This document shows, in pieces, positions 36,450 to 45,683 of a stretch of 60,830 nucleotides of DNA. The position numbers and the translations under genes are program-made. Each line of letters opens with the position of its first letter. The first letter of the stretch is position 1. Source of the DNA: Fimenecus sp045532175 (GTDB lineage Bacteria; Bacillota; Clostridia; Oscillospirales; Acutalibacteraceae); NCBI GenBank assembly GCA_045532175.1, contig JAZSFK010000029.1, positions 1 to 60,830 of the forward strand, read 5' to 3'. Under the pieces are notes generated by a model that saw only the letters and a program-made list of their open reading frames with translations, made no database searches and had not been told where the DNA came from.

Positions 36450-37877
36450 TTATTCAAAAAAACTTTTTATTATATCTCTTTCGTCAAATGAGTGCTTTTC
36501 ATTACCAATAATTTGATATGTTTCGTGACCTTTTCCTGCAAGAAGCACTAAATCATTCTTTTTTGCCTTTTTCAAAGCAAACTCTATTGCCTGACGGCGA
36601 TTTTCTATAATGGCAAGACGTGCCTTTGTCTTCTCCATTCCATGAAGAATGTCGTTTATTATAAGTAATGGGTTTTCCTTTCGGGGATTATCACTTGTCA
36701 CAATTGCATAGTCAGCAAATTCCCCTGCAATTCTGCCCATTTCGGCACGCTTTGACTTATCTCTGTCGCCACCGCAACCAAAAACCAAAATTATTCTGCC
36801 ACTTGTGATTTCCCTTGCACATTCAAGAATGCTTTGCAGTCCGTCAGGAGTATGTGCATAGTCTATCATAACCGTAAAATTTCTTGGCACTGGGACTATT
36901 TCTCCACGTCCCGGAACAGGCTTAAGTTCTGCTATTGCTTTTGAAATTTTGTCTATGTCAAAGCCTAAATTCACAAGAGTTGATACTGCGAACAGTGTAT
37001 TGTAAACCGTAAATTTTCCGCATAGTGACGTTTGAATTCTGCCTATGCAATCCATTCCTACAAATTCGTATCGTATTCCATTTGCATTGCAGACAATATT
37101 TTTTGCGGTGTAATCCGCTCTGTCCGTCAAAGCGGATACTGTTATCTTTTTACATTTAATGCTTTCAGATGATGCAGAAATTCTTTCATCATCAATATTT
37201 ATACAGGCAAAATCAGATTGATTAAACAATTCAAGCTTCGCTTTTGTATATTCCTCCATATTACCGTGATAATCAAGGTGGTCAGGAGTAATGTTTGTGA
37301 GAACTGATGCGTAAAACCGAAGTCCGTACACCCTTTTCTGGGCAAGCGCCTGTGAAGAAACCTCCATCACGCAATATTCACAACCGGATTTCACCATTTC
37401 CGCAAACATTCTGTGCAAATCCATAGGTTCGGGAGTTGTCAGTACAGGCTCTTCATATTTATCACCCGTATCATTCTTTACCGTACCGAGTATTCCGCAT
37501 TTTATATTAAGAAAATTAAGAATTTCCCTTATGTAATGGCACGTGGAGGTTTTTCCGTTTGTACCTGTTACACCAATTAGTTTTAGTTTTTCTGAAGGAT
37601 TACCGTAAAAATTGGATGCAATCTGAGATAAAGCACATCTTGTATCTTCAACGACAATCTGTTCTTTTATCCCTAAATCCCTGCTTGTGACAACTGCAAC
37701 TGCACCCTTTTCGATGACTCTTTGTGCCAAAGAATGACCGTCACAACGACTGCCGTCAATACACACAAACAACGCATTCTTTAAATCTTCATTATCCTTA
37801 TCCGTTACTCTTTCAACGTCCCTTTCCTCATACACATCCTGTGTTTTCACACCCTTAAGAAGTGAAGAAAGTTTCAT
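36450..37877 (-). CDS. murE: UDP-MurNAc-L-Ala-D-Glu--meso-DAP ligase
   Basis: 475 residues. P-loop GVTGTNGKTSTCHY and the substrate motif SDNPRKENP. The DNPR form marks enzymes that add meso-diaminopimelate rather than lysine, so the peptidoglycan is expected to be of the DAP type. Confidence 0.97.
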   Translation of the reverse strand: MKLSSLLKGVKTQDVYEERDVERVTDKDNEDLKNALFVCIDGSRCDGHSLAQRVIEKGAVAVVTSRDLGIKEQIVVEDTRCALSQIASNFYGNPSEKLKLIGVTGTNGKTSTCHYIREILNFLNIKCGILGTVKNDTGDKYEEPVLTTPEPMDLHRMFAEMVKSGCEYCVMEVSSQALAQKRVYGLRFYASVLTNITPDHLDYHGNMEEYTKAKLELFNQSDFACINIDDERISASSESIKCKKITVSALTDRADYTAKNIVCNANGIRYEFVGMDCIGRIQTSLCGKFTVYNTLFAVSTLVNLGFDIDKISKAIAELKPVPGRGEIVPVPRNFTVMIDYAHTPDGLQSILECAREITSGRIILVFGCGGDRDKSKRAEMGRIAGEFADYAIVTSDNPRKENPLLIINDILHGMEKTKARLAIIENRRQAIEFALKKAKKNDLVLLAGKGHETYQIIGNEKHSFDERDIIKSFFE

Positions 37878-37905
37878 TGTTTTACCTCATATTTAATTGT
37901 ATTTT

Positions 37906-40122
37906 TTAGTCCACCACATTTTCGCTGGAACGGAAGTAGACCGTTATTACCGTTCCCATAGGCGCAGACGTGTCAGGTGCAATACTTTGCTTGTATGAAA
38001 GCACCTGTCCCGAGCCTTGGGTTGTACCTGCGACCTTTATATTAAATCCTGCATTGATTGCAGTTTTATTTGCTTCTGTAATAGAAAGTCCCGTAAGGTT
38101 TGGCACTGTTGCTGTCTGCTTTTCTGTTGTTCCGTCTGTGTAAACAACAATTATACCACCCTTTGGCATTGGCTGATTTGCAGCAGGCATCTGTGAAACA
38201 ATCTCACTGCCACCGCCGACAATTTTAACTGTAAAGCCTGAAGCCTTGGACTTGACTTTATCCACACCTTCACCAACAAGGTTTGGTGCTGTTACGGTTG
38301 CCTTTGCAAGCTCCTCGTCAGTATACTGCGGGTCAATATTAAGATAAGCAAGAACATTTTCAAAAATTCGTCCTGCTACAGGGGCTGCACCTGCACCACC
38401 TGTTCTGTAAATCTGCGGTTCATCAATGGCGATAAGAACTGCAATCTGAGGGTCATTGGCAGGAGCAAATCCCGCGAAGGAAGCAATAACCTGATTATCT
38501 GTGTTAAGCTTTTCACTTGTACCTGTTTTACCTGCAATATGATAACCTGCAACATAGGCATTCTTTGCAGTACCCCAAATAACAACTTCTTCCATAAGCT
38601 GTGTCATATCATTGGCAGTTTTTTCGGAAATAACCTGTCTTTTAACTGTCGGTTGTGTTTCGGATATAATATTTCCGTTTCCGTCAAGAACCTTATCCAC
38701 AACATAAGGTGTCATCAGTTTTCCGCCGTTACCCAGTGCTGCAACCGCGTTAATCATCTGAATCGGACTTACCTGGAAGGTTTGGCCGAAGGATGCTGAA
38801 GAAAGTTCAGCAATACCCATTTTTTCTACCGGATAATAAGTTTTACCTGCAACAGGTACTGCTTCCGAAGGGAGGTCTATTCCTGTTGTTTCTGTAAATC
38901 CGAAAGCTTCAAAATACTTGCTGAAGGTTTCCTTACCCATTCTCTGTCCCATTGTGATGAAGAATGTGTTACAGGAGTTTGGCAAAGCCTGTGCCACAGT
39001 CTGTGTTCCGTGAACATTGTGGTTAAAGCAGTGCTGATAGTAGTTTGCAACCTTAATTGAGCTTGTGCAATCATAGGTTGTATCCGTTGTCATTACACCC
39101 TCCTCAAGTGCCGCTGCGGCAACAAAAAGCTTGAAAACCGAACCCGGCTCATAAGAGTCAGAAATCGTTCTGTTTCTCCATTGTGAATAGAGTGCATTCG
39201 TTTCTGCCTGTGCCTTTTGTGTAGCATCCTCCATAGCTGCAATTGACTCTGCAATTTTTGGAGAATAAATTTTATAAGGATTATTCAAATCATAGTCAGG
39301 CATTGTTGACATACCGAGAATTGCGCCTGTTTTTACGTCCATTACAATACCGTAAGCATTTTTTGCCTGAGTTTCTTCAACAGCCTGTGCCAACTGTTGT
39401 TCAAGATAATACTGAATTACCTCGTCAATGGTAAGAACAAGGCTATGTCCCTGCTCCGGCTCATAAGAGGTTTCATAATCATTGGGCAAATCGTCTGCAA
39501 GAGCATTCTGTGCGGTAATAATTCGTCCCGGTGAACCTGTAAGCTCAGAATTGTATTTAAGTTCAAGACCCGCACGACCCGTGTCCTCCGAGCCTGTAAA
39601 GCCAATAACCGTTGATGCAAATGTGCCGAGTGGATAATATCGCTTTGTATCAGGGTCAATACCTATAATCGTGCCGATTTTCTTGTCCTTGTGCTGTTCG
39701 ATATATGACTGTAAAGCAGCCTTCTGGTCATTGTCAATCTGACCGATTATCTTCTCATATCCGCTTCCTTGACGGTCAAGTTTTTTACGCACGCTTTCCT
39801 CTTCAAGCCCAAAAATGGAAACAAAACCATCAACGAGCAAGTCCTTTTGCTCATTGGTGGTTATTTTTGAAGGATTAACATATACAAGCCAGGCTGAGGC
39901 ACTCTGTGCCAAAACCTTCATATTTGAATCATAAATAGTTCCGCGGTTAGCAGCTACAATTGTGTCACTTAATTGATTTCTTTCTGCCTTAAGGCGATAT
40001 TCCTCGCCCTTTACAATCTGAATCCAAAAAAGGTTTCCTATAAGCACAAGCAATGCCAGACAAAAAATAAGAAAAGCCTTCATAGAACGATTTTCCATTT
40101 TTTTAGACGGTTTTTTATTCAT
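37906..40122 (-). CDS. Class B penicillin-binding protein with PASTA domains (FtsI/SpoVD type)
   Basis: About 738 residues. Short cytoplasmic tail, one transmembrane helix (about 15-37), dimerisation domain (AANRGTIYDSNMKVLA), transpeptidase domain with SVFK, SCN and KTGTS motifs, and two C-terminal PASTA repeats (from about 590). Cross-links septal or spore peptidoglycan outside the membrane. In this cluster position Bacillus carries both pbpB and spoVD; only one gene is present here, so it may serve division, sporulation or both. ATG 40122 follows AAAGGAAGTGGCAAAAA. Confidence 0.93.
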   Translation of the reverse strand: MNKKPSKKMENRSMKAFLIFCLALLVLIGNLFWIQIVKGEEYRLKAERNQLSDTIVAANRGTIYDSNMKVLAQSASAWLVYVNPSKITTNEQKDLLVDGFVSIFGLEEESVRKKLDRQGSGYEKIIGQIDNDQKAALQSYIEQHKDKKIGTIIGIDPDTKRYYPLGTFASTVIGFTGSEDTGRAGLELKYNSELTGSPGRIITAQNALADDLPNDYETSYEPEQGHSLVLTIDEVIQYYLEQQLAQAVEETQAKNAYGIVMDVKTGAILGMSTMPDYDLNNPYKIYSPKIAESIAAMEDATQKAQAETNALYSQWRNRTISDSYEPGSVFKLFVAAAALEEGVMTTDTTYDCTSSIKVANYYQHCFNHNVHGTQTVAQALPNSCNTFFITMGQRMGKETFSKYFEAFGFTETTGIDLPSEAVPVAGKTYYPVEKMGIAELSSASFGQTFQVSPIQMINAVAALGNGGKLMTPYVVDKVLDGNGNIISETQPTVKRQVISEKTANDMTQLMEEVVIWGTAKNAYVAGYHIAGKTGTSEKLNTDNQVIASFAGFAPANDPQIAVLIAIDEPQIYRTGGAGAAPVAGRIFENVLAYLNIDPQYTDEELAKATVTAPNLVGEGVDKVKSKASGFTVKIVGGGSEIVSQMPAANQPMPKGGIIVVYTDGTTEKQTATVPNLTGLSITEANKTAINAGFNIKVAGTTQGSGQVLSYKQSIAPDTSAPMGTVITVYFRSSENVVD

Positions 40123-40244
40123 TTTTTGCCACTTCCTTTGATGGATTTTTTTGCTTTTTAATAAAACAACGAGAGTTAACGACAAAAGTCCCAACTCTCC
40201 ACTGCTTCTATATTAAATATATTAGTAAGGATTAAGATTTATAC

Positions 40245-40748
40245 TTATTCAGCTCTAACATCTTCACCGTTTGCCACCTCAACACGGTCGCTTGAAGACA
40301 TATCAATATATTCAACCTGATAATCCTGAACTTTTTCCATTCCCAATTCATTAACCGCATATTCTTCAACATTGTCAATGGAAACAACTGCATTGAGTTC
40401 GTTATTAAGTTTTACTGCATCACTCTTTGCCAATTCAATCTGATTTTCAACCGCACTGATTTCGCGGTTGATTTCGTCAAGCTGAATACGGCTGTAAATA
40501 GAAACTGCCATAAACATCATAATTGAAACAGCAATTGCCATTACTTTAATTGTTCTTTTTGCTTCAAGTGCAGACTGATATCGCATCTGCTGAGCAGTTA
40601 ATTTCTTTTTCTGAACAAGTTCAAGTTGTGGCTTTTTCTGAGGCTCGGGCTTTACCTTAGGCGCAGCTGAACTATTATATGAAACAACTTTTTCATTTCT
40701 ATCGTAATTGTAATTATAAGCATAAGCATTTCTGTTTTGTTGCGCCAT
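40245..40748 (-). CDS. ftsL: FtsL-like division protein
   Basis: 167 residues. A long basic, Lys/Gln-rich N-terminal tail (1-68), one transmembrane helix (about 70-87, VMAIAVSIMMFMAVSIYSRI) and a short coiled coil (LDEINREISAVENQIELAKS). Sequence is weakly conserved, as usual; the position between rsmH and the PBP gene supports FtsL. Forms a complex with DivIC and FtsQ. Confidence 0.8.
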   Translation of the reverse strand: MAQQNRNAYAYNYNYDRNEKVVSYNSSAAPKVKPEPQKKPQLELVQKKKLTAQQMRYQSALEAKRTIKVMAIAVSIMMFMAVSIYSRIQLDEINREISAVENQIELAKSDAVKLNNELNAVVSIDNVEEYAVNELGMEKVQDYQVEYIDMSSSDRVEVANGEDVRAE

Positions 40749-40772
40749 TTTTTCTCTTCCTTTACCTTAATT

Positions 40773-41687
40773 CTATCTCAATCTTTCGATTGTACGAAGT
40801 CTTGCACTTCGGCTTCTGTTATTGGCATCCAATTCGGACTGCTTTGCAGATAAGCCCTTATTCACAAGTCTTCCTTCGGGAGTATTTCCACATACACAAA
40901 CCGGAAATTCTTTAGGACAAGTACATCCTACTGTAAATTCACGGAATTTCTCTTTAATCGTTCTGTCTTCAAGGGAGTGGAAGGTGATAATTGAAAGTCT
41001 TCCGCCAACCTTAAGACTATGAAACATATCATCAACCGCACGACTCAAGGTTGAGAGTTCGTCATTAACCTCAATTCTTATTGCCTGAAAGGTTTTTCTT
41101 GCAGGATGACCATCGCGACGATACTTTGCAGGAACTGAATCTTTTATGAGTTCTGCAAGCTGTATTGTTGTTTCAATAGGCTTAATCTCTCTTGCCTTTA
41201 CAATGTTTCTTGCAATATTACGAGCAAATTTTTCCTCACCATATCGGGTGATTATGTTACAGAGTTCATGCTCCGAATAAGTATTCACCACATCATAAGC
41301 ACTTTTTCCGGTTTTGCTCATTCGCATATCAAGTGGCGCTTCGTGGTGGAATGAAAACCCTCTTTCGGGAGTATCAAGTTGGAACGAACTGACACCCAAA
41401 TCGGCAAGGATTCCGTCCGCCTGTCTGCCATTTAAAATTTCTTTTATATTATTAAAGTTATTATTGACTATCTCTACCCTTGAATCGTTGCCAATTCGTT
41501 CGGTAATAACCTGAATGGCGTCGGGGTCACGGTCAATTGCAACAAGAACACCGTCCGGGATGCGTTCAAGGATTGCTTTTGAATGCCCCGCTCCGCCACA
41601 GGTACAGTCAACATACAAGCCATCTGATTTAATACAAAGTGAGTCAATGGTTTCTTCAAAAAGAACTGAAATATGTGAAAACTCCAT
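40773..41687 (-). CDS. rsmH: 16S rRNA (cytosine1402-N4)-methyltransferase
   Basis: 304 residues. Contains HISVLFEETIDSL, VDCTCGGAGHSKAILE (SAM loop), LGVSSFQLDTPERGFSFHHE and RLSIITFHSLEDRTIK. Methylates C1402 in the decoding centre. ATG 41687 has AAAGGTGAGTAAA upstream. Confidence 0.97.
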   Translation of the reverse strand: MEFSHISVLFEETIDSLCIKSDGLYVDCTCGGAGHSKAILERIPDGVLVAIDRDPDAIQVITERIGNDSRVEIVNNNFNNIKEILNGRQADGILADLGVSSFQLDTPERGFSFHHEAPLDMRMSKTGKSAYDVVNTYSEHELCNIITRYGEEKFARNIARNIVKAREIKPIETTIQLAELIKDSVPAKYRRDGHPARKTFQAIRIEVNDELSTLSRAVDDMFHSLKVGGRLSIITFHSLEDRTIKEKFREFTVGCTCPKEFPVCVCGNTPEGRLVNKGLSAKQSELDANNRSRSARLRTIERLR

Positions 41688-41699
41688 TTTACTCACCTT

Positions 41700-42104
41700 T
41701 TAGAATGTGAAATCATCAAAATTGATAAGCTCACTCAACGGTTTTACATCTACCTTATAATTCTCTGTTGCCCAGATTTCAATTCTTGAACCTGCGCCGA
41801 TAATTGCAACATCTTTTGAAATTGCAGCATGTTCAAGCAAGTCGTTGGAAAGAGTAATTCTTCCCTGTTTATCGGCAGTCATATCAACTACCTGACTGAA
41901 GAATGCTCTCTGAATTTCACGATTATTAGTATTCATAAATTGGCGACTTACTTTTTCAAAGCCCTCTTTTGTGTAAACATAGAGGCATTTTTCACTACCC
42001 TTGAAGATTACAAATTCGTCACCAAGAGCATCACGGAACTTTGCAGGAATGAAAACACGGTTTTTCACATCAAGACTATGGTAATATGCACTTTTAAACA
42101 ACAT
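41700..42104 (-). CDS. mraZ: Transcriptional regulator MraZ
   Basis: 134 residues, two SpoVT/AbrB-like half domains. The DxxxR signatures are SLDVKNRVFIPAKFRDALG and DKQGRITLSNDLLEHA. Forms a ring-shaped oligomer that binds short direct repeats upstream of its own gene and tunes the dcw operon. ATG 42104 with AAAGGAG at 8 bases. Candidate binding repeats lie just upstream (42149-42181). Confidence 0.96.
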   Translation of the reverse strand: MLFKSAYYHSLDVKNRVFIPAKFRDALGDEFVIFKGSEKCLYVYTKEGFEKVSRQFMNTNNREIQRAFFSQVVDMTADKQGRITLSNDLLEHAAISKDVAIIGAGSRIEIWATENYKVDVKPLSELINFDDFTF

Positions 42105-42148
42105 GTTTTTCACTCCTTTTTAGATATTTTTTAAGTAATTCACCATTT

Positions 42149-42216
42149 CAGTGGAATTTTAGTGGAAATTCACTCCACTTTGAAATTATTATACAATAAA
42201 AAATATGGGATTGCAA
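42149..42216 (-). promoter_or_regulatory. dcw promoter with candidate MraZ boxes
   Basis: Minus strand: TTGCAA (42211-42216), 17-bp spacer, TATAAT (42188-42193). Directly downstream, three GTGGA/TCCAC blocks occur at an 11-bp step. Seen on the plus strand, two are AGTGGAATTTT and AGTGGAAATTC and the third is the inverted CCACTTTG. MraZ of other bacteria binds repeats with a GTGG core at about one helical turn spacing. Confidence 0.65.
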
Positions 42217-42287
42217 TATTTTTTTAAAATCTTTTAACAAAATTTTTCTCCAAATTTTGGCAGTATTGTACAAAGGCAAAAACTGAC

Positions 42288-42318
42288 AAAAAAACACCCC
42301 GTTCCTGATAGAACGAGG
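42288..42318 (-). terminator. Terminator after ppa
   Basis: CCTCGTTC / GAACGGGG stem (one G-U pair) followed by TTTTTTT on the minus strand. Confidence 0.8.
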
Positions 42319-42338
42319 TATTTTAGTGATTTTATTTC

Positions 42339-42872
42339 TTATTTTACAAAGAGTTTTTTATAATTTTCGATGGCATCTTCTATAATTTCCACTGCTGCAA
42401 GAACACCCTGTGCTTCGTTAATTGCGGTATCCTTATTCTCAAGCATTTTGTACACCTTGAAGAAGTGTGTCATCTCGTCAAAAATGTGTTTTGGAAGCTG
42501 ACTGATATCCTTATATTCATTATAAGTAGGGTCGCCAAACGGAATTGCAATAATCTTATCGTCAGCGTGTCCACCATCCATCATAGAGATAACGCCAATC
42601 GGGTAGCAACGTACAAGTGCCATCGGTTCAATCTTTTCCGAACAGAGAACAAGCACATCCAAAGGGTCGTTGTCGTCCGCATAGGTCCTCGGAATAAATC
42701 CGTAGTTTGCAGGATAGTGAGTTGATGTATGAAGCACACGGTCAAGCTTTAAAAGGCCTGTTTCCTTATCAAGCTCATATTTCATTTTGCTACCTTTTGA
42801 AATCTCGATTACGGCTTCAAAATCTTTTCGAGTAATTCTATCGGCAGAAATATCGTGCCATATATTAGTCAT
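42339..42872 (-). CDS. ppa: Inorganic pyrophosphatase, family I
   Basis: 177 residues. Metal-binding ADDNDPLDVLVLCSE and YGFIPRTYADD are family I signatures. Hydrolyses PPi to phosphate. Its start codon touches the pncB stop (TAATG), so it is translationally coupled with the PPi-producing pncB enzyme. It is therefore well placed to pull NAD salvage forward. Confidence 0.94.
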   Translation of the reverse strand: MTNIWHDISADRITRKDFEAVIEISKGSKMKYELDKETGLLKLDRVLHTSTHYPANYGFIPRTYADDNDPLDVLVLCSEKIEPMALVRCYPIGVISMMDGGHADDKIIAIPFGDPTYNEYKDISQLPKHIFDEMTHFFKVYKMLENKDTAINEAQGVLAAVEIIEDAIENYKKLFVK

Positions 42873-44314
42873 TATTTTTTCGCTCCTTTATATTCTTCGA
42901 TAAGTTCTTTTCGTACTCTCCAAAGCTTTTCGGACAAATCCACATAATAGGTATGAGGATTTTCAAATCGTTTAACCTCTTCCCAAAGGTTATCTATCTG
43001 TTCAGAACAATATTCCCTGATTTCGTCAACAGACGGTTCATCATAAACACATTCGCCGTTTACAAAAACCGGAACAAGCATTTTTCTTGCAACAAAATTC
43101 TCAACCTCTTTACGCTTCCAGGTAAAGTCAGGGTCGAAAAGAGTGTATGGCTTACTGTCATCAATTTCCTCATTATGGAGAGTCAGCACATCTGCAATCG
43201 CCTTACCTGTTTCACAATCGAAAAGACGATAAAGCATTTTTGAATGTGGTGTGGTGATTTTACTTACATTTTCAGAAAGGTTGATTTTCGGAACAAGTCC
43301 TTCATCAGTTTCCACCGCACAAAGCTTATAAACACCGCTGAAAAGCGGAGATGATGCAGCGTTAATAAGTCTTTCACCAACAACAAAGCAGTCCACCTTT
43401 GCACCCTGTGAAATCATATCATTAATAATGTATTCATCAAGGGAATTTGATGCGGTAATATTACAGTCAGGATAACCTGCTTCATCAAGCATCTTTCGTA
43501 CTTTTTTTGAAAGATAGGTAATGTCCCCTGAGTCAATACGAACACTTACGGGACGTTTGCCCATGGGTTTTAAAACCGTATCAAAAGCCTTAATGGCATT
43601 CGGTACGCCTGAACGGATTGTATCGTAAGTATCAATAACAAGGGAACAATCATTAGGATATTGTCTTGCATACTCACAAAAAGCCTCGTACTCGGACTCA
43701 AACATCTGTACCCAGCTATGAATCATAGCATTCATTGTAGGGATTCCGAATTTTTTACCCTGAACAACACCTGATGTACCAACGCAACCGCCGATATAGG
43801 CAGCACGTGAACCATAAAAAGCCATATCAAAGCCATTTGAACGACGAGTACCGAACTCGGCAACCTCAATTCCCTTTGCAGCACGAACAAGACGATTTGC
43901 TTTTGTTGCAACAAGGCTTTGGTGATTCATACAAACAAGCAAAAGTGTTTCAATAAGCTGTGCCTGAACAATAGGTCCGCGAACCTTGATAACAGGTTCA
44001 TTGGGGAAAATAGGCGTACCCTCGGGAACTGACCAGATATCGCACTCGAATTTAAAATCACGGAGATAATCGATAAATTCGTCACAAATTCCCAAGGTCT
44101 TTAAATATTCCAAATCCTCATCCTTGAAGGAGATATTCTTAATAAGCTCAATCATTCGTGAAAGTCCTGCAAAGATAGCAAATCCACCCTTGTCGGGAAC
44201 TTTTCTGAAATACAAATCAAAATGAGCAATTTCGCTTGCTTTTCCACTCATAAAAAAGCCATTAGCCATTGTAAGCTCATATAATTCTGTCATTAAAAAA
44301 CGATTGTTAATCAT
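42872..44314 (-). CDS. pncB: Nicotinate phosphoribosyltransferase
   Basis: About 480 residues. Opening NNRFLMTELYELTMANGFF, EFGTRRSNGFDMAFYGSRAA (with the active His-like loop replaced by the Gly-rich Firmicutes form), and PVSVRIDSGDITYLSKKVRK. Makes nicotinate mononucleotide from nicotinate and PRPP with ATP hydrolysis, releasing PPi. ATG 44314 follows AGGAGTGATTAGG. Confidence 0.92.
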   Translation of the reverse strand: MINNRFLMTELYELTMANGFFMSGKASEIAHFDLYFRKVPDKGGFAIFAGLSRMIELIKNISFKDEDLEYLKTLGICDEFIDYLRDFKFECDIWSVPEGTPIFPNEPVIKVRGPIVQAQLIETLLLVCMNHQSLVATKANRLVRAAKGIEVAEFGTRRSNGFDMAFYGSRAAYIGGCVGTSGVVQGKKFGIPTMNAMIHSWVQMFESEYEAFCEYARQYPNDCSLVIDTYDTIRSGVPNAIKAFDTVLKPMGKRPVSVRIDSGDITYLSKKVRKMLDEAGYPDCNITASNSLDEYIINDMISQGAKVDCFVVGERLINAASSPLFSGVYKLCAVETDEGLVPKINLSENVSKITTPHSKMLYRLFDCETGKAIADVLTLHNEEIDDSKPYTLFDPDFTWKRKEVENFVARKMLVPVFVNGECVYDEPSVDEIREYCSEQIDNLWEEVKRFENPHTYYVDLSEKLWRVRKELIEEYKGAKK

Positions 44315-44333
44315 CCTAATCACTCCTGACAAT

Positions 44334-44362
44334 ATTTTATCAAACTATTTACTAAAAGTCCA
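44334..44362 (-). promoter_or_regulatory. Promoter of pncB-ppa
   Basis: TGGACT (44357-44362), 17-bp spacer, TAAAAT (44334-44339) on the minus strand. Confidence 0.5.
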
Positions 44363-44372
44363 TAACAAATTA

Positions 44373-44401
44373 TTGAACATAGCGAAAATTTGATATATAA
44401 T
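44373..44401 (+). promoter_or_regulatory. Promoter of the nitroreductase gene
   Basis: TTGAAC (44373-44378), 17-bp spacer, TATAAT (44396-44401), divergent from the pncB promoter with about 10 bp between them. Confidence 0.7.
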
Positions 44402-44432
44402 TAAAGCAGAATAAAATTAAGGAGTCAGACTT

Positions 44433-44963
44433 ATGAATTTTAATGAACTGATTTTAAAAAGAGAAAGCTGCAGAAATTATAACGGTGAGCCTGTCAACAC
44501 AGATTTACTCTTAAAATGTGTTGATGCTGCAAGACTTTCACCCTCTGCCTGTAATTCACAACCATGGAAATATTATATCATCAACGGTGGAGAAAATGCA
44601 GAGAAAATAAGAAGCTGTATTCAGCCAAACGGTGCTAATAAATTTGTACAGAATTGTCCTGCCTTTGCAGTAGTTACGGAAAGACCTGCAACACTTAAAA
44701 CTTTTGTACAAGAGAAAGTAAAAAACAGCCAGAAATGGGCTGAAAACGACATTGGTCTTTCAGTTGCTCATTACTGCTTGCAGGCTGCGGACTTGGGACT
44801 CGGCACTTGCATTATCGGTATGGTTGAGGAAGACAAAGTCCGTGAATATTTTGGAATTGAGGATAAAATAAGGCTTGTTATCGCAACAGGATATTCAGCA
44901 GATGAAAACCCAAGAAATAAAGTTAGAAAAGCACTTGAAGATGTTTGCACAGTTATTGAATAA
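44433..44963 (+). CDS. Nitroreductase-family flavoprotein
   Basis: 176 residues. FMN-binding RESCRNYNGEPV and LSPSACNSQPWKYYII at the start, and QAADLGLGTCIIGMVEEDKV later. Probably a homodimeric FMN oxidoreductase using NAD(P)H; substrate unknown. Ribosome binding site AAGGAG. Its stop codon abuts heptamer tract R1. Confidence 0.85.
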   Translation: MNFNELILKRESCRNYNGEPVNTDLLLKCVDAARLSPSACNSQPWKYYIINGGENAEKIRSCIQPNGANKFVQNCPAFAVVTERPATLKTFVQEKVKNSQKWAENDIGLSVAHYCLQAADLGLGTCIIGMVEEDKVREYFGIEDKIRLVIATGYSADENPRNKVRKALEDVCTVIE

Positions 44964-44964
44964 A

Positions 44965-44992
44965 TGCAAAATGCAAAACGCAAAGCGCAAAA
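44965..44992 (+). repeat. Heptamer tract R1, four YGCAAAR units
   Basis: TGCAAAA TGCAAAA CGCAAAG CGCAAAA then TTAA, beginning 1 base after the nitroreductase stop. Left border of the SUKH gene cassette; R2 at 45699 is its inverted partner. Confidence 0.9.
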
Positions 44993-44996
44993 TTAA

Positions 44997-45021
44997 CGGC
45001 GAGGTTACCCTCGCCGTTTTT
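44997..45021 (+). terminator. Terminator after the nitroreductase gene
   Basis: CGGCGAGG-TTAC-CCTCGCCG then TTTTTG. It lies inside the R1-R2 interval, between R1 and the SUKH stop. Confidence 0.9.
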
Positions 45022-45022
45022 G

Positions 45023-45625
45023 TTATCTACTTGATTTAAACTCATATTCCAACTTACTATCTGTAAAAGATTCAAAGATACTGCAAAAGCATTCATCAAG
45101 GCTTTCCCAACAATCTATAATCTCTTTTTCATTCTTGATACAAGCATATATCTTATTAGTTTCAGTATCGATAAATATATCATTTTGAACATTAAAGTTA
45201 TAATTGCGTGTATATGTACCACATTTCAACCAAGTGTTCGGAATATCTTTATGTCTGCCTAAATCTTCAATTCTAACATCAAAAGGTTCTTCTTCATCCT
45301 TAGGTCTGCTAAAAGGTGGTGTCAACGGTAAACCAAAAATAACAAACAAATTAGCGGCAAATTCAAACCTATCCGTTTTTAATTTTACAGTATGAAGATT
45401 TGCACCATTAGAATACTTTAAAAACTCTATATATTCTTCAGGAAAATTATTTTTATATTGTTCTATCAAGTATTCCTGTATATATTCATCACAAAGAGGT
45501 TTAAACAACATATGACGACTTCTGGGAATTTTACCCGGGCATAATAATATTGTTCCATTATTTCTAATAGAACAATTATTCTTATACTCATTTTTCAAAT
45601 CATCTAATATATCAAAAAATCGCAT
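45023..45625 (-). CDS. SMI1/KNR4 (SUKH) family protein
   Basis: 200 residues. The core FPEEYIEFLKYSNGANLHTV and the end IIDCWESLDECFCSIFES match the SUKH fold, common among immunity proteins against polymorphic toxins but also used in other roles. No toxin gene is adjacent, so it is an orphan immunity candidate. The coding sequence is more AT-rich than its neighbours. ATG 45625 follows AAAAAAGGAGTAGCTT. It is bracketed by inverted heptamer tracts R1 and R2, which suggests arrival as a cassette. Confidence 0.75.
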   Translation of the reverse strand: MRFFDILDDLKNEYKNNCSIRNNGTILLCPGKIPRSRHMLFKPLCDEYIQEYLIEQYKNNFPEEYIEFLKYSNGANLHTVKLKTDRFEFAANLFVIFGLPLTPPFSRPKDEEEPFDVRIEDLGRHKDIPNTWLKCGTYTRNYNFNVQNDIFIDTETNKIYACIKNEKEIIDCWESLDECFCSIFESFTDSKLEYEFKSSR

Positions 45626-45683
45626 AAGCTACTCCTTTTTTACGAGGCAACGTGGGTATTAGCCTCTACGTTTTTGCAATTGA

